This document shows, piece by piece, positions 13,214 to 25,765 of a stretch of DNA of 64,000 bases. The DNA is from Paulownia fortunei (lineage: Eukaryota; Streptophyta; Magnoliopsida; Lamiales; Paulowniaceae), in assembly GCA_019321725.1 (NCBI GenBank), contig CM033115.1:13836673-13900672 (forward strand), read 5' to 3'. Made by a program: the position numbers and the translations under genes. Each line of letters starts with the position of its first letter. The stretch's first letter is position 1. The notes under the pieces are model-generated. The model did no database searches, was not told the DNA's origin, and worked only from the letters and a program-made list of their open reading frames with translations.

Positions 13214-13776
13214 TGTTGGGTGTAAATATAAATTGGAAGAAAGATTAAATAAATTAGAGGCTAAAAAAATATATATTTGAATTGCAATACAAAATCTTTC
13301 CAAAGCTCATGCACTAAAGCCTTTGAATTATATTTTATCTTTCTATTTAATTCTCACCCTTGGCTGTCTTTTTTTTTTTCTCTCTCTACTATGCTCTTTG
13401 TATAAACATATATGTCGACAAACTAATACACAAAACTTAGCACTAAAGGTAGTCTGATGTTGCCGCCTTTCTTCATTTCCAGACATGCAAGTATTTCTTC
13501 AATACAAAGAACTTGCTAAATGATTGGATGAATTTGAGGATGCCATGCAAGAACCCTTCTTGAAACTAATTTCATTGGACAGATGAGTTGGCACCATAAT
13601 CAATTTGTCAAATGTACATGTGAACTCCAAAAACTCCAAATTCCTCATACAGTAATAAAACATTTGCTCACCTCATTAAGTCGGGTAACCTCAACTTTAA
13701 GCTTAAGAAATCCTTTTGATTAGATAATGATGCAACTGCCACGCTTTTTTATCAAATTACAAATTACTTTTTAACA
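13214..13776 (-). repeat. 3' LTR of the minus-strand Copia (563 bp)
   Basis: Aligned by eye with 17827-18423. It lacks a stretch of a few tens of bases found in the other LTR near 18010-18060 (TTGTCTACACTAATTTG onwards) and shows many substitutions, so the insertion is not recent. Confidence 0.92.
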
Positions 13777-13849
13777 CCCCTTTTTAATTTGTAATTTGGA
13801 CATTATTTTGGAATTGCTCAAACTGTACTAAACTGACTGCTTTAGTAAA

Positions 13850-16800
13850 ATCATTTGCTAACTACTCATTTGTATTCATGAACTTCAATTAAATTTCTTA
13901 TTTCATTCACAAGCCTTCTGATAAAAAGATGATGAATATCTTTTGACCTCATATGAAAAACTGAATTTTTTGTCATTTCCGTTAACATATTATCAGAGAA
14001 AATTATTGTGGAAGTGTCTTGTCTTTGGTGAACATCGATCAAAAAATTTCTGAGCGAAACTGCTTCACAAGTTGCATCAGTGGCTGCAATATATTTTCAT
14101 TTGCTGATGAGAATGATACTATCTTCTACTTTTTAGATGTCCATGCAAGGGAATGCCTTTTACAATCATCAAGTGACCCAACCTAGTTAGTGTATTCAAT
14201 GAGCTTATTTTCTTTCTTTTTGACATACTTGATGCCGAGTTTTCTTATTTCTTGAAGGAATTATAAGATCCGTTTTTGTTGTTGCATAGTGTAGTTTACT
14301 CGAATTGTGCATGAACCTTGATATGAGGCTGACTGGATAGACAATATTAAGCTCTGTATTTGTCAAATAGATTAAGGAGCCTATTAAACTTTTGTAAGTC
14401 TTTGCATCAACTTTGGTTGCGCTATCATTCAATTATAATTTTTCATTAACTGCGAGCAAAGCTGAGATTGGCTTGCAATTATTCATCTGAAAAATTTTCA
14501 ATACTTTTTCAAGATATTTTTCTTGAGAAATAAATATTTCTCCTTTTGATCGACAAACTTGAATCCCAAAAAAGTATTTCATGAGACCCAAAACAGTCAT
14601 CTCAGATACCTTTATCATGGCTTTTTTGAATTCTTCCACCATCATTGGATTAGTTCTTGTATAAATCAAGTCATCTATGTAAAGACAAACAATAAGAAAT
14701 TGCGCACCTTATTTCTTCACGTATAATAATGGATCACTTTGACTTCTTTCAAATTCAATCATCTGAAAATAACTGCCAATCTTGGTATTCTAGTCTCTTG
14801 GTGCTTGTTTTAGTCCTTACAATACTTTTCTAAGTCGATAGACTTTATCTTCTTTGCCTTCGACAACATAGCCTTCTGGTTGCTCCACATAAACTTCTTC
14901 TTCCAAGTCACCATTAAGAAATGTTGATTTAACATATAATGGATAAATAGGTAGCTCCAATTGTACTGCTAGAGCTAGTATAATTCGTATTATTTTTATT
15001 TGAGCAACTAGTGTAAATGTCTCATTGAAATCAACTTATGGCTGTTGAGAATGTCCTTTGCAACTAATCAAGCATTATGCTTGTGAATTGAGCCATCTTT
15101 CTTGTACTTTGTCTTATAGATCTATTTTACTCTGATCATATTTTTTTCTTTGGAAAGGCCTATGAGCTCCCATGTCTGGTTCTTCTCAATGCTTGCAATT
15201 TTTTCGTTCATTGCTATTTGTCAAACTTCATCTTTAAAAACTTCTGTATAAGTCTGTGGCTCACAAGCGAAATATGCTATATCACATGATTCATAAATTT
15301 CTCTTAAGCTTCGTACTCTTTTGATTGGACTTTTAGATTTTGGATAAGATTCTCTAGGTGATCTTGATGAACTAGAGCTTGGACTTGAACTTGAGCTAGT
15401 GGTTCCACTTGTGCTTGGCTGATCTCCTTGATTTGTTGACGTAGTCATTGGTGCAAGCGCATATACAATCTTTGTTTTTATGGTGCCATTTTCTTCCCAA
15501 TTCCACGACTGCTTTTCATATATAACATCTTAAGAAATAATAAGTTTATTTGTCTTTGGGTCTAGTAAACAATATCCCTTGGATTAATCACTATAACCAA
15601 CAAAGATAAGCTTTTTTCCTTTATCATCGAACTTTTATCTCTATTGGGAAGGAATATGTGAATAAGCAATGCATCCAAAAACTTTGAGATGATTTACCTA
15701 TGCCTTTTTTTGATGCTAAGCTTCGTACGGAGTCTTATTGGCAACTGCCTTTGTCGGTGATCGATCAGAATATAGACTGTTGCATTTACTGCTTTTGCCT
15801 AAAAACTTTTTGGAAGTCATTTTCCTGTCATCATACGTCATGCCATTTCAACTATTGTACGATTCTTTCGCTTTGTAACTCCATTCTGTATAGGTTGTAT
15901 TAGACTGTTAGTTGTCGGTAGATCCCTTTCTCTTTATAGTAATTCATGAAGGATTTTTCAATGAATTCACCTTCTCAATTTGTACATAGAGTCTTTATTT
16001 TTTGCACTTTGATTTTCCACATACGTCTTGAAGTCCAAAAATTTTGAAAATGCATCTGACTTCTGCTTTAAAATATAAACCCACATCATCCTAGTGTAGT
16101 AATTAACGAATAATGGAAAATGCATATTATTATTGAGAGATGACATTTGAGTTGGTCTACAAATATCTGCATGTACTAACTCAAGAGGAGCTTTGGCTTT
16201 ATATGTTGTCTTTAGAAATCGTAGATGATGTATTTTGCTAAAAAATACATTATTCCCATGGTTTTTCTCAATTCAAAATATTCAGAAGGCCAAATGCCAT
16301 ATTTTTCTTCTTTAATAAATGTAAGCATTTATAGCTCAATTGTCCATACCTTAAATGCCAAAGGTTATAATCTTTATCCATTGTATTCTGCAGTATGACT
16401 TTCTCAGTCAATGACAAATTAAGAGAATTTTTTTTATTTGAATTCATCTTAATTTTAGCCAATGTGAGATTCTTCTATTTGTCAACAATGACACACTGGT
16501 CATTATAATTCCACTTTGCAATCTTTCTCTAATAGCTGGCCGACGCTTAATAAACTTTGAGTAAAGTTTGCACATAAAAGACACCCTTGATAATATATTA
16601 TCTTTGCATTCTTTTGTCCGGACTGCAATTGCTTATTTTTTGGTAAGTTTGTGTGCTTTGCCATCTTCCAGTTTTACTTTTGATGAATATGACTCATCGA
16701 ACTTCACGAATATTTTCTTATTTCTACACATGTGATTACTGCAACCACTAATAACTTACCAAATATTCTCAATTTGTTGTTGAGAGTTCAAACAGGAGTA

Positions 16801-17800
16801 AAATACCCGATCAACCTCGTTTCCTTATATGAAGTTGGCCTCTTTTGTATCTCCATCATCTTTATACCAATAATCTTCATGAAAATGATTTACATTTATG
16901 CATCTTTTGCATTTATTACGATTGTGCCATTATCGTTCCTTATGCATATTCGGTAATATAAATTTGAATTTTCATTAAAATTTTTGAGATTAGAAATACC
17001 TCTCTTATCTTGTCCCTGTGCCTAAATGTTTTAATATTTGCCATGACCTCTGCCTCTTATTCCTCGTTGAATTGAGTTGTTCTTCTGGCCATCTTGCTGA
17101 TTTTTCTACTTCGAAATATTAACTTTTTCTTGAAAAGCTTACTCCAAGTTTTGACTAGAAAATCTACTCATTCTTTTTTCATGGGCTTCTAGTGACAAAT
17201 TTTTGGATTCTTTAATGGCGGCAACTATATGATCGAACTTTGTTGGCAAGCTTCATAACACTTTTTCAACGATATTCTTGTCTTCAACAATATCACCATA
17301 TCCTCTGATTTGATTGACAATTGTAGAAACTCTAGAAAAAAATTCTTGCACATTTTCGCTATCTTTCATCGCCAAATTATCAAAATCTCACCATAAATTT
17401 TGCAATTTGATAGAGATAACTTTTTCATATACTCCAAATTGATTTTTCAAAATTTTCCATACATCTTTTGATGTTTTAATATCCGTAATGCACGGAATGA
17501 TGGATCGACTTACTCCTTGGTACATAAAAGTCAAGGCTCTTGCATGTTTGGTCTTATTTTCTTTATGCTGTTTTTTTTCTTTGCATTTGCTAGCGTGGCT
17601 TCCTACTCCAGAGTATATGTGTTATAGCCCTCTTCAACAATATCCCAAAGTTCATAAAATATGAATAATATCTGCATTAGGACACTTCATAACTCATAAT
17701 TTTGACCAACAAAAATAGAAACACCTTGTTGGGAATATGTGAAAGCAAGCTCATTGCTGCTATTTGAAGTTATTTTTGTATATTAAAGGAGTTATCAAGT
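13850..17800 (-). pseudogene. Copia gag-pol remnant of the 13214-18423 element
   Basis: Reading on the minus strand: gag about 17800-16950, with a recognisable SENVQEFFSRVSTIVNQIRG stretch after a frame change; integrase pre-domain near 16380-16270 (NLWHLRYGQLSYKCL); integrase core to about 15500; the serine-rich linker before reverse transcriptase at 15448-15221; reverse transcriptase 15220-14430, with the active-site motif YIDD at 14681-14670; RNase H to about 13850. Dense stops and frameshifts throughout mean no functional polyprotein. Domain order gag-(PR)-INT-RT-RH is diagnostic for Ty1/Copia. Confidence 0.9.
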
Positions 17801-17807
17801 CAATGGT

Positions 17808-17820
17808 GGCTCTGATACCA
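17808..17820 (-). other. Primer binding site, minus-strand Copia
   Basis: Minus-strand TGGTATCAGAGCC, complementary to the 3' end of plant initiator Met tRNA, 6 bases from the LTR end at 17827. Confidence 0.93.
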
Positions 17821-17826
17821 TAATTC

Positions 17827-18423
17827 TGTTGGATATAAATATAAATTGAAAGAGAAATTAAATAAATTGAAAGCTAAAAAAATATATATATTTGAATTGC
17901 AATACAAATTTTTTCCAAAGCTCATGCACTAAAGCCTTTGGAATTACACTCTATCTTTCTATTTTAATTCTCACCCTCGACTAACTCTTATTTTCTCGCC
18001 CTTTGTATATATATTGTCTACACTAATTTGTTGCATACATTACATATATATAGGCATATATGTTGGCAAACTAATACATAAAACTTAGCACTAAAGATAG
18101 TGTGATGTTACCGCATTTCTTCATTTCCATGCATGCAAGTATTTCTTCAATGCAAAAAACTTGCATTTGATTGGATGAATTCGAGGATGCCATGCAAGAA
18201 CTCTTTTGGAAACTAATTTCATTGGACAGATAAGTTGGCACCATAATCTAATTTTTCAAATGTACATGTGCACTCCAGAAGCTCCAAATTCCTCATACAT
18301 TAAAAATATTTGCTCACCTCATTAAGTCGGCTAACCTCCACTTCAAGCTTAAGAAATTCTTTTGATTGGATGATAATGCAGTTGCCATATTTTTTTTATC
18401 AAATTACAAATTACTTTTTAACA
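17827..18423 (-). repeat. 5' LTR of the minus-strand Copia (597 bp)
   Basis: On the minus strand begins TGTTAAAAAGTAATTTG and ends ATATCCAACA. Flanked on the right by the ATTAT target duplication. Confidence 0.93.
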
Positions 18424-18428
18424 ATTAT

Positions 18429-18551
18429 TCTCTGAGTACATCATGTTCCTATCTGTCATATATCATTTTTGTCATCAACTTATTGGTTTGATTTTTAGTA
18501 ACTCCTAATATATTAAATCTCAGTTCTCATTTGCTTATGTTTGCCCAACAG
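18429..18551 (+). repeat. 5' LTR of the outer Copia, right part
   Basis: Continues the outer LTR after the nested insertion and matches 19724-19847 (CTCTG...TTTTTGTCATCAA.TTATTG...CTCCTAATA.ATTAAATCT). Ends CAACA, directly before the primer site. Confidence 0.9.
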
Positions 18552-19203
18552 GTGGTATCAAAGTCATTTGGTTGAGGCTAAAAATTGAGATTTGATTTAT
18601 TAGAATGGACAAAATATCGGCAAATCTATTCATGGTACAATAATTTGAAGGCAAAAAAAATTTCACTTTAGGTAAAGAAGGGTGAATGATCTCATCATTC
18701 AACAGTCTTACTAAGGGCATTGAAGAAAAATGAGAGAAAGTCGATATATATGAAAGTGATAATTCTGATGGTGATAGTAGAGACATATAATGAAGATGTT
18801 CACAGTCTCCACATGTATCGATATTTTTTCTTAAGATGTGGATTCCAAGAGCTGTGAGTATTCAATTAGAAGTGGAGTCCTAAAAGTCAAAGGTAGTGGA
18901 ATGGTCCTCATAAAAATGAGAGAAGTATGAAAATTTGTACAGTATGATGTCCTCAAATGATAACTGGAAGTGGAGAATGCTAGAAGGCTCCCAGGGTGTA
19001 GATGGATGTGAGATAAATCCTGTTGGATGAGAGAATAGGTTGAGGTCATCCCTCTCGGTAGTCAACTAACGATGTAGACTAGACTGCGCGCATGCATTAA
19101 CCGATTGAGTCAGGTGGAGTTAAGACTTTTCTGATTCAACATGGCCAATGATATTTAGATGCTCTAGGTTGCAGTGATTGAAATTTAATTCAAGATGGAG
19201 ATT
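18552..19203 (+). pseudogene. Outer Copia internal region: primer site and gag remnant
   Basis: Primer site TGGTATCAAAGTC at 18554-18566 has a mismatch to the usual TGGTATCAGAGTC. An ATG at 18605 begins a short frame that hits a stop and then reads FEGKKNFTL, resembling the conserved gag start of Copia elements. The rest has no recognisable domain before the polypurine tract at about 19192-19203. Open frames on the opposite strand (18535-19065) are chance. Confidence 0.6.
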
Positions 19204-19847
19204 TGTTATTTATGCTTTGAATTGTGTGCTATTAATGCATAAGTATGGTTGCATGAAAATTGATTTGTCACCTGCTTGCCTTATGAATTAGTTGAATGGA
19301 AACAAATTAGCCTCGTAAAGATATGATGAGTTGCTGCCAATGTTTCTTACCAATGAAGAATGAATTACTTGGTTAAAATTAATAGCAAAGGTAGTAATTT
19401 TAGGATTCTTCTATTAATAGAGGTTCAATTTCATTTGCAAAGCATAGAGTAGAGAAAATGCGACCAACAGGGCGCCTAAGAGAGAGAGAGAGTGATGGAG
19501 TAACTCATAGAGAGCAAGCACATACACTACGTGAGATAGCAATTTGTGAGAGATATTATGAGGAGTGTGGAAAATATTTGAAGGTTTTTTCTCTAGGGGT
19601 AGGAGTTAGGAGAGTGTTCATGGTAGCTTTTAAGAGTAGTATGTATCTTGTACGAATAAAACTCTCTCTTAGTTAAAAAATGAAAATTCTCATAAATGTA
19701 GGCGGACTTGCTAAAGCACATAATTCTCTGTATGCATTATTTTTATTTCTGTCGGATATTATTTTTGTCATCAATTTATTGATGTAATTAGTGGTAACTC
19801 CTAATAAATTAAATCTTAGCTTCTATTTGTTTCCACTGTGCTCAACA
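19204..19847 (+). repeat. 3' LTR of the outer Copia (644 bp)
   Basis: Uninterrupted copy of the outer LTR; it preserves the empty site (CACATAATTCTCTG near 19717) into which the other copy received the 5.2-kb insertion. Confidence 0.9.
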
Positions 19848-19852
19848 CAATA

Positions 19853-20639
19853 TTACTTAAAGAAGCTTCATAAGGATAAGGAACTAGAAGATCTGAGACA
19901 TAAAAGTACACAAAGGCATTCTAAAGCATTTTTGAAGAATCCATCGAGCACTTCAAAAATATAGATTTTTTATAAAGAATTTATGGGAAGAAGCACTAAA
20001 TATGCTCACTCTTAGATCTTTACTAAATTTTTTTCCCAAAATTGCATTCTCACAAATTGCGCAAATGGGTTTGAGGAGTTTTCACTAATATTATTTTCAA
20101 GTTTAAATAAATATATGGTTTTATTGCTCATATCTTGCCCATCTAAAATCAAACAAAACTAATGAAATTACATAGATAAAATCTATATTTAGGAAAACAT
20201 AAAAGTTCTTAGCCACTATAGAAAAAATTTATTTAAGACTCTGAGTTCTATGGTGACAAACAAAATTATTTAATAAGAGTATTGAGGCAATTAAAAATAT
20301 AAGTGCTAAAAAAAGTGCCATTGTCCCACTAACTTTTGAAAATATATACCTCAAGAACTTGTGATAGAAAGATGCTTGAAGAACTTATTTCAAACAAACG
20401 ACATAAAATTGTATTTGATTTTTATAACACGAATATCATACACTATAATTTTCTAAGAAATTGATCTAAAAGTTGGGTTTTGATAAAACTCTGACAAAAA
20501 ATTTAAGTGGATTTTAATTTTATGAAAATAAAAATTATTTAGCTAAATGTAATTTACATCCTGAGTGAAAACGTTTAGTGTATTTGATTACTCATGATTA
20601 ATTTTGAGTGAAAGAGAAATCAATATCAAAAGTGATCTA
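19853..20639. other. AT-rich spacer, nothing recognised
   Basis: No open frame of note, no known repeat recognised. Confidence 0.5.
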
Positions 20640-21481
20640 TTTAAATGGTGTAATTATTGAATTGAAAAATGGTGGAAAGATGGAAAGTCATCTCTATCCC
20701 ACATTGAAAATTGGAAAGAATTGAGACCATTTTATATAGTCAAAGTTGAATATTTAGGTTTGGGCCCCAAGGGGTACAATCTTTTGACGAGAGAAGACCT
20801 ACATCCTAATAGGTTCGGACCAAAGCTCATATACATGAGTGGCTGCCCAGCTCAGCCTAGGCTTGGATTGGGCCTAAATACTGTATATATCATTTTATAT
20901 AAAATAAATTAAGAATTTTTTAAATTTTTTATAATTTATTTCATTCGAATTGAAATGTGACAAGTGGAATTGCTCAATAAATGAAACGTGGCAATGAGTG
21001 TCAATTGATTGTATGAAAAGGTGTGACTGTATAATCAGCTACTGACTATGTAAAAGAACAGATGTGTCTGTTCGAGCAGCACAAACAAATATATCTATCC
21101 AATCAACACCAAGTAGACAGATGTGTCTGTCCAGTCATTGCAGCCTTTTCAATAGTTGTGTTTGCAAGCCATAATTTTTCAATAATTATAAATAGATCCC
21201 TTTAGAATTGAAGTTTTAATTTATTCTCATCCCTACACTTCTCCTTTTATGTTCCAATTTTTTGAGAGAGTTCAAAACATTCTGTTTGATTCGTTGTTCT
21301 TGAGATTTATAGTGCTATTATCTAAAGCGATCATTGTATTTTGAGAGACAATTGCTAAGATACCAGAAGCACTAGCTCATCATCTTAAAAAGAAATAATT
21401 CAACTCTTGCCTCAATTAACATTTCAAATTGTTACTCTACTAAAATATTTTGAGCCATTAAATTATACCTATTTTCCCAAC
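20640..21481 (+). repeat. LTR-like sequence (solo or truncated)
   Basis: Has the look of a plant LTR read on the plus strand: CCCACATTGAAAATTGG near 20699, a TATAAATAG promoter element near 21186, a following CT-rich leader, and a terminal CCCAACA at about 21481. The left boundary, target duplication and partner LTR were not found. On the opposite strand the sequence next to it (AAGATGGGAGGTAT then TGTTGGG) resembles a polypurine tract plus LTR start, so orientation is open. Confidence 0.4.
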
Positions 21482-22575
21482 AATACCTCCCATCTTGAAG
21501 CCGAAAATATGTGGTTGTTCTTCTCATACAATTATTTATCATCAAATTTAATTTGGTGGAAATTATAAATCAGTTTACTAAAGTAATCTTCCAATTTGTT
21601 CAAAAGCCACATGATGGTAAACCACAAAAATTACTACAAATGTAAATGAAAGCATTAATTACACACATTTCATAAGCTCTTATAGCATATAGGCTTTAAA
21701 AATAAATAAAAAATTCCTCACAAAAATTACATGACAAGTAACCAGTTATTCCATGCATTTTGACATCAAGAAAGGAATAAATTTAAGAGTAAATATTAAG
21801 ACTGAAATTTGATGCTTAAGTCATTTGATATAGCAATTTATTTCTTAAATCTATTAAAATGATCTAAAGAAAATTGAATGAACTACACATATCTTGGTGT
21901 ATCATGATGACGTGTTGCTAATAGTGATTATACAATGGCATCTGAGAACCCATATCACGTGGACAACAAGCTTTTTGTGCCTCATGAACAAGCTTTTTGT
22001 GCATCTCATCAAATGATATAGGAGTTTCTCTTGTAGCAACGATATCAGACTAACCACTATAACACTAGCCGAGACTGTAGAGTATACCAAAAGTAAGATC
22101 TTTAGGATCAATAGAAACATTCATGAGGCCAGCTTGTCAACATGACATTTTTTTGAATGGTGAGCCAGGCATCCCTAGATGTAATTGTCATGGAGATGAA
22201 GTGCACCGGATTTGGTGAGATCGATCCCATCAGAGTATTGAGAAGAAACTGGTCTTATCAGACCCAAAGGATACACTTCAGAATAGGTGTAATACCGGTA
22301 GTAGACGAGACAAAAAGAGAAAGACAAGGATATGAACTATCAACATATCCTAGTAAGTTGTAGCCAAGGAGCAAACTTTGAAACTAGAGACACCATGCTG
22401 AGAAATTTTTGGTGGCGAGTTTGAGTGGTGTCTGGGCTGCTGAGTTAATTGCAATTACATGGTTTTGATGATCAAAAGTAATGATAACTGTTGGTTGGGG
22501 AGTAGAAGATTGGACAGCAGAGGAGATGGTAGTTGATTCAGTGTTCTAAGAGGTGGTCATGATCGGTTTGATATC
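21482..22575 (-). pseudogene. Copia gag remnant (minus strand)
   Basis: On the minus strand a degenerate primer site (TATGATATCAAACC, near 22575) is followed about 10 bases later by an ATG at 22560 and a broken reading frame. This frame contains TPLKLATKNFSAW and, after frame changes, ISMTTTSRDAW-like sequence near 22170. Both are typical of gag of Ale/Retrofit-type plant Copia elements. Stops occur within 5 codons and repeatedly after. The remainder to 21482 is AT-rich and unrecognisable; pol is missing. Confidence 0.6.
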
Positions 22576-22862
22576 ATATAAAGTAAATAAATAATATAGC
22601 GATTGATCTTTGTGGAATAAATTGAATATTATTCACAGTATATTGGTCTATATATGTATAGAGATATTAGTTTATCTGGGGAATACAAAAACAACATGAA
22701 AACAAATCTTTATATGAAGTACTCTAATTCTAGACAAATCTCATAACAAGAGAAACTAATCTAGCTGACTACAAGAATAATGATTTAAGGGATTTCATTA
22801 TGTGATTTGTTGATCTTTCATATCATTATTCTCGTAATGTGAGGGGCGGAGGAAAAAGGGAA
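22576..22862 (-). repeat. Probable LTR fragment of the adjacent Copia remnant
   Basis: Lies immediately upstream, in the minus sense, of the degenerate primer site, where a 5' LTR is expected. No second copy is present, and the stretch is cut off by the Gypsy element starting at 22868. Confidence 0.35.
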
Positions 22863-22867
22863 AGGGG

Positions 22868-24085
22868 TGTTGCGAAATTTTATGAATGCAAGTGCACATT
22901 ATTGTTATCGTTAACAAGTAATAAAGTGATGAGTGAGTATTATTTCCACGAGAACTGTTAAATTATTAGGTACCAAAATTATGTTAACTCTAATTTTATT
23001 TGAATAAGAATAAAAAAATATTGATGATTATAAACTAAATCTAACTAAACTAAACTAATAATTAAAATTAATTAATGATAAAATTCAATAACTTAAAAAC
23101 TTAAAGTTATGATTTCACCATAATTAATTCGAATTGAATAATTTATCTCACTAATCTTAATTTATTTATCAAGTGATAGTTGAGAATTTATAAATTATCT
23201 ACTAGTCTCTCCCGATATCTAACGAAAATAGCATCAATTCCTGACCCACTATGTTTCTATGTGAATTACAACAATCAACAATTCATTATATTCTATAGAT
23301 CTCAAACAAAACTACACAAATCATGAAAACATATTCCTATCTCATATATAATTTATGATTTTCTACACATAGAACTAGACACATATATCATTTTTCGTGT
23401 TAATATGATTAACAAATCATTCAATCAATGGCCAAGTAATTGAAAGCATTAGGAACCATGTAGAAAACTCAACTTGAAAATAAATTAAAAATTGAATTGA
23501 TACAAATATTTAAAACATCTTAATTAGATTACATCACAACTCTAGAAAAAAATTAGTTCATGATGGTAAAAATGAATAATAACTTAATAATATTCATGAA
23601 CATAATTAAGGAGAGAAAGAGAAAAATAAAATAGAATTTGGAAGAGGATGAGTTTCATCCCTTGTAATGTCTTCTTCTTTAATTTTGGAAGAAATCTTTC
23701 GTCTTCCTCTTGTTTTCTTCTCTTTTCCCTTCTTCTTTCTTGGATTCACTCCACTTTTCCCCCAAAAACTGGTTTGGAGGCTCTTGGAATCCCTAAAAAA
23801 TAGATGGAAGATGCCCTAAAGATGGAAAAATATCCATTTTACCCTTAAAATTCTATTTGGCAACGTCTAGGCGCTGTAGCTACGAGACTCAGACAATTTT
23901 TTTTATTTTTTTTGAAAAAATATAAGATAAATGTAGATTTTAATACATTCAAATGATATTCTTTCTTCATCCTCAAATCTGCAAAATAACATTAAAAATA
24001 ATAATAAAACTCACAAGAATTTTGAATACTAATAAAAAAGTTAAGCAAATTAAACTAAATTAATGGGTATAAAATCCACTTATCA
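22868..24085 (-). repeat. 3' LTR of the Gypsy element (1,218 bp)
   Basis: Shares nearly its whole length with 27077-28306, including TTTTATGAA.GCAAGTGCAC, TAAACTAAATCTAACTAAAC and GTTAAGCAAATT. Its TG/CA ends are better preserved than those of the other copy. Confidence 0.9.
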
Positions 24086-25765
24086 AATACCCCCGCACTT
24101 AACATTTTGCTAGTACTCGAGCAAAAAAAAGAAATAAAACAAGTAAAATAATAAATGATAATCAAACATACTAATCAAATGGGCCTAAAAAATCGTTGTG
24201 AGTTTATAACTCAAGAAAATCTCAAAATATTATCAAAATATATCATTTCAACTCAAGCGTCAAATTCATCAATCTTTAAATCCTTTTAGTGTGTGTGTGT
24301 GTGTCTAGCCTCTTACATTTAACTTTTTGCTACTCGGATTGGTTTATACAAACTCACAAAAAACTATTGATCTCTTATTTATGTATCTTAGAATTTCATA
24401 GGCTTACATTTTCATGTCACTCTCCACTAATGTAGACTAATATAACATAAGGATTATTAGAACTTTAAAAGCTTGTAATGTGTGGTTAGGGTAATGGTAG
24501 GATAAAAGATAATATAATGGCTCAAATTACTTGTAGCACACAACTATTCTAGAACTTTGTTGATGAGCACCACCACTTTTTCGTCTCACAACTTCAAGAA
24601 CCTTTCATCTCTTGATTAATCACACCACTTTATTCATTAAACTATTTTTTTCACTTGTTTTTAAATGATACAGCCCCTAACTTATTTATTTTTATAAGCA
24701 ATGGGTGTTGCTCTCTTTTCTCATCTTTCTTTATAATTTTTTTCCAAGAGTTTTGTACAAATCATCACCTCTCTTTTGTCAATTATTTTTTTTCAAAACA
24801 CTTTCAATACTCAAAATTATGTTACTAGAATAGCCATGAGTTGAGTGTGGGGTAATATGTAAGATAAATAGTTTATTTCAATTATTTGGTTGAGGTTGAT
24901 TTATAGGATGACAAAGAAATGACTCAATAAGCTCAATGGAGGATACTAGGGATTGTACATCATAAATATGATCACTTGAAGGGTTCAAACAATCAAAAAA
25001 TGGCCTAAATCACTTTCTTAATGTTATGTAGCCTAGGATCTCATATCGAGTGACAATCAAACAAGTTCTAGAATTATATGAGATCGCAAAAAAATATATC
25101 GAGTTCATATAAACTTTTTCTAAGCAAACAGAAAAATTAAATATTCAAGGTTATGTGCTCAATATATCAAAAAATTACAAGAAAGGTAAAACTTCCATAA
25201 GAGTCAAGCACATACATAAACAAAATATTTATCAATTTTCAAAATTATACACAAATAAGATCAATTAAAGCACATACATCCAACCCCAATCTTAGAACTA
25301 ATATTGTCCTCAATGTTAAAAAAAACAAGATAAGACATAGAAGACTTCCCTAAATAAATGTAGTGTCAGTTCTCATTAATTTCATCATCACCCTCTTCAA
25401 GAACATTGATGAACATGCATTCATTAGTCGGTGACATATCACTCTTTATTTTACAAATCCTCTTCCAAACTTGAGTTGGATTTTAAAATGAGAACTATAA
25501 AAAACATTCATCAAACCAAAAGGAAACAAATGAATATTAAATAATTAGATAAAACTATATAATAAAAAACATATATAAAATACTATGGTTACCTCCCAAG
25601 AAACACTTAATTTATAGTCTTCAGTCAGACTTCTTCTTTGCTTAACTGGAGTTCAAAAATAAGTGTTTCTTATGATATGCCTTTTTATGCTCTAAAAGTG
25701 TAGGTAATCCCCAAAGCTAAGCATAGTGAGTATAATGTGGCACGGGATCAAGTGTCTTTTGTACA
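24086..25765 (-). other. Non-coding 3' internal part of the Gypsy element
   Basis: AT-rich, with the polypurine tract at its LTR end. This is where pol should be or where it was removed. Contains a short GT microsatellite at 24290-24304. No domain recognised. Confidence 0.6.

Larger units (their letters stand above)
13214..18423 (-). mobile_element. Decayed full-structure Copia retrotransposon (minus strand)
   Basis: Bounded by LTRs 13214-13776 and 17827-18423 (TG...CA ends), with perfect target duplication ATTAT at 13209-13213 and 18424-18428. The primer site complementary to initiator Met tRNA (TGGTATCAGAGCC) lies at 17820-17808, 6 bases inside the right LTR. A polypurine tract AAAAAGGGG lies at 13785-13777, next to the left LTR. 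Transcription would run right to left. The gag-pol order is that of Copia, but stops and frameshifts are frequent. It inserted into the 5' LTR of the outer element. Confidence 0.95.
12660..19847 (+). mobile_element. Defective + strand Copia LTR element, split by a nested insertion
   Basis: Starts TGTTAGTTATG at 12660 and ends CCACTGTGCTCAACA at 19847, with a perfect 5-bp target duplication CAATA (12655-12659 and 19848-19852). The 3' LTR is 19204-19847 (644 bp). The 5' LTR is 12660-13213 plus 18429-18551 and is interrupted by the minus-strand Copia at 13214-18423. A methionine-tRNA primer site TGGTATCAAAGTC follows at 18554, and the polypurine stretch AAGATGGAGATT precedes the 3' LTR. The internal part is only about 650 bp, starting with a broken gag-like frame (FEGKKNFTL with stops either side). 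Pol is absent, so this was a deletion derivative or a non-autonomous family member. Confidence 0.9.

Noticed and set aside
20721..20912. 63-residue open frame
   Set aside because: Inside an LTR-like sequence, no homology, weak composition.
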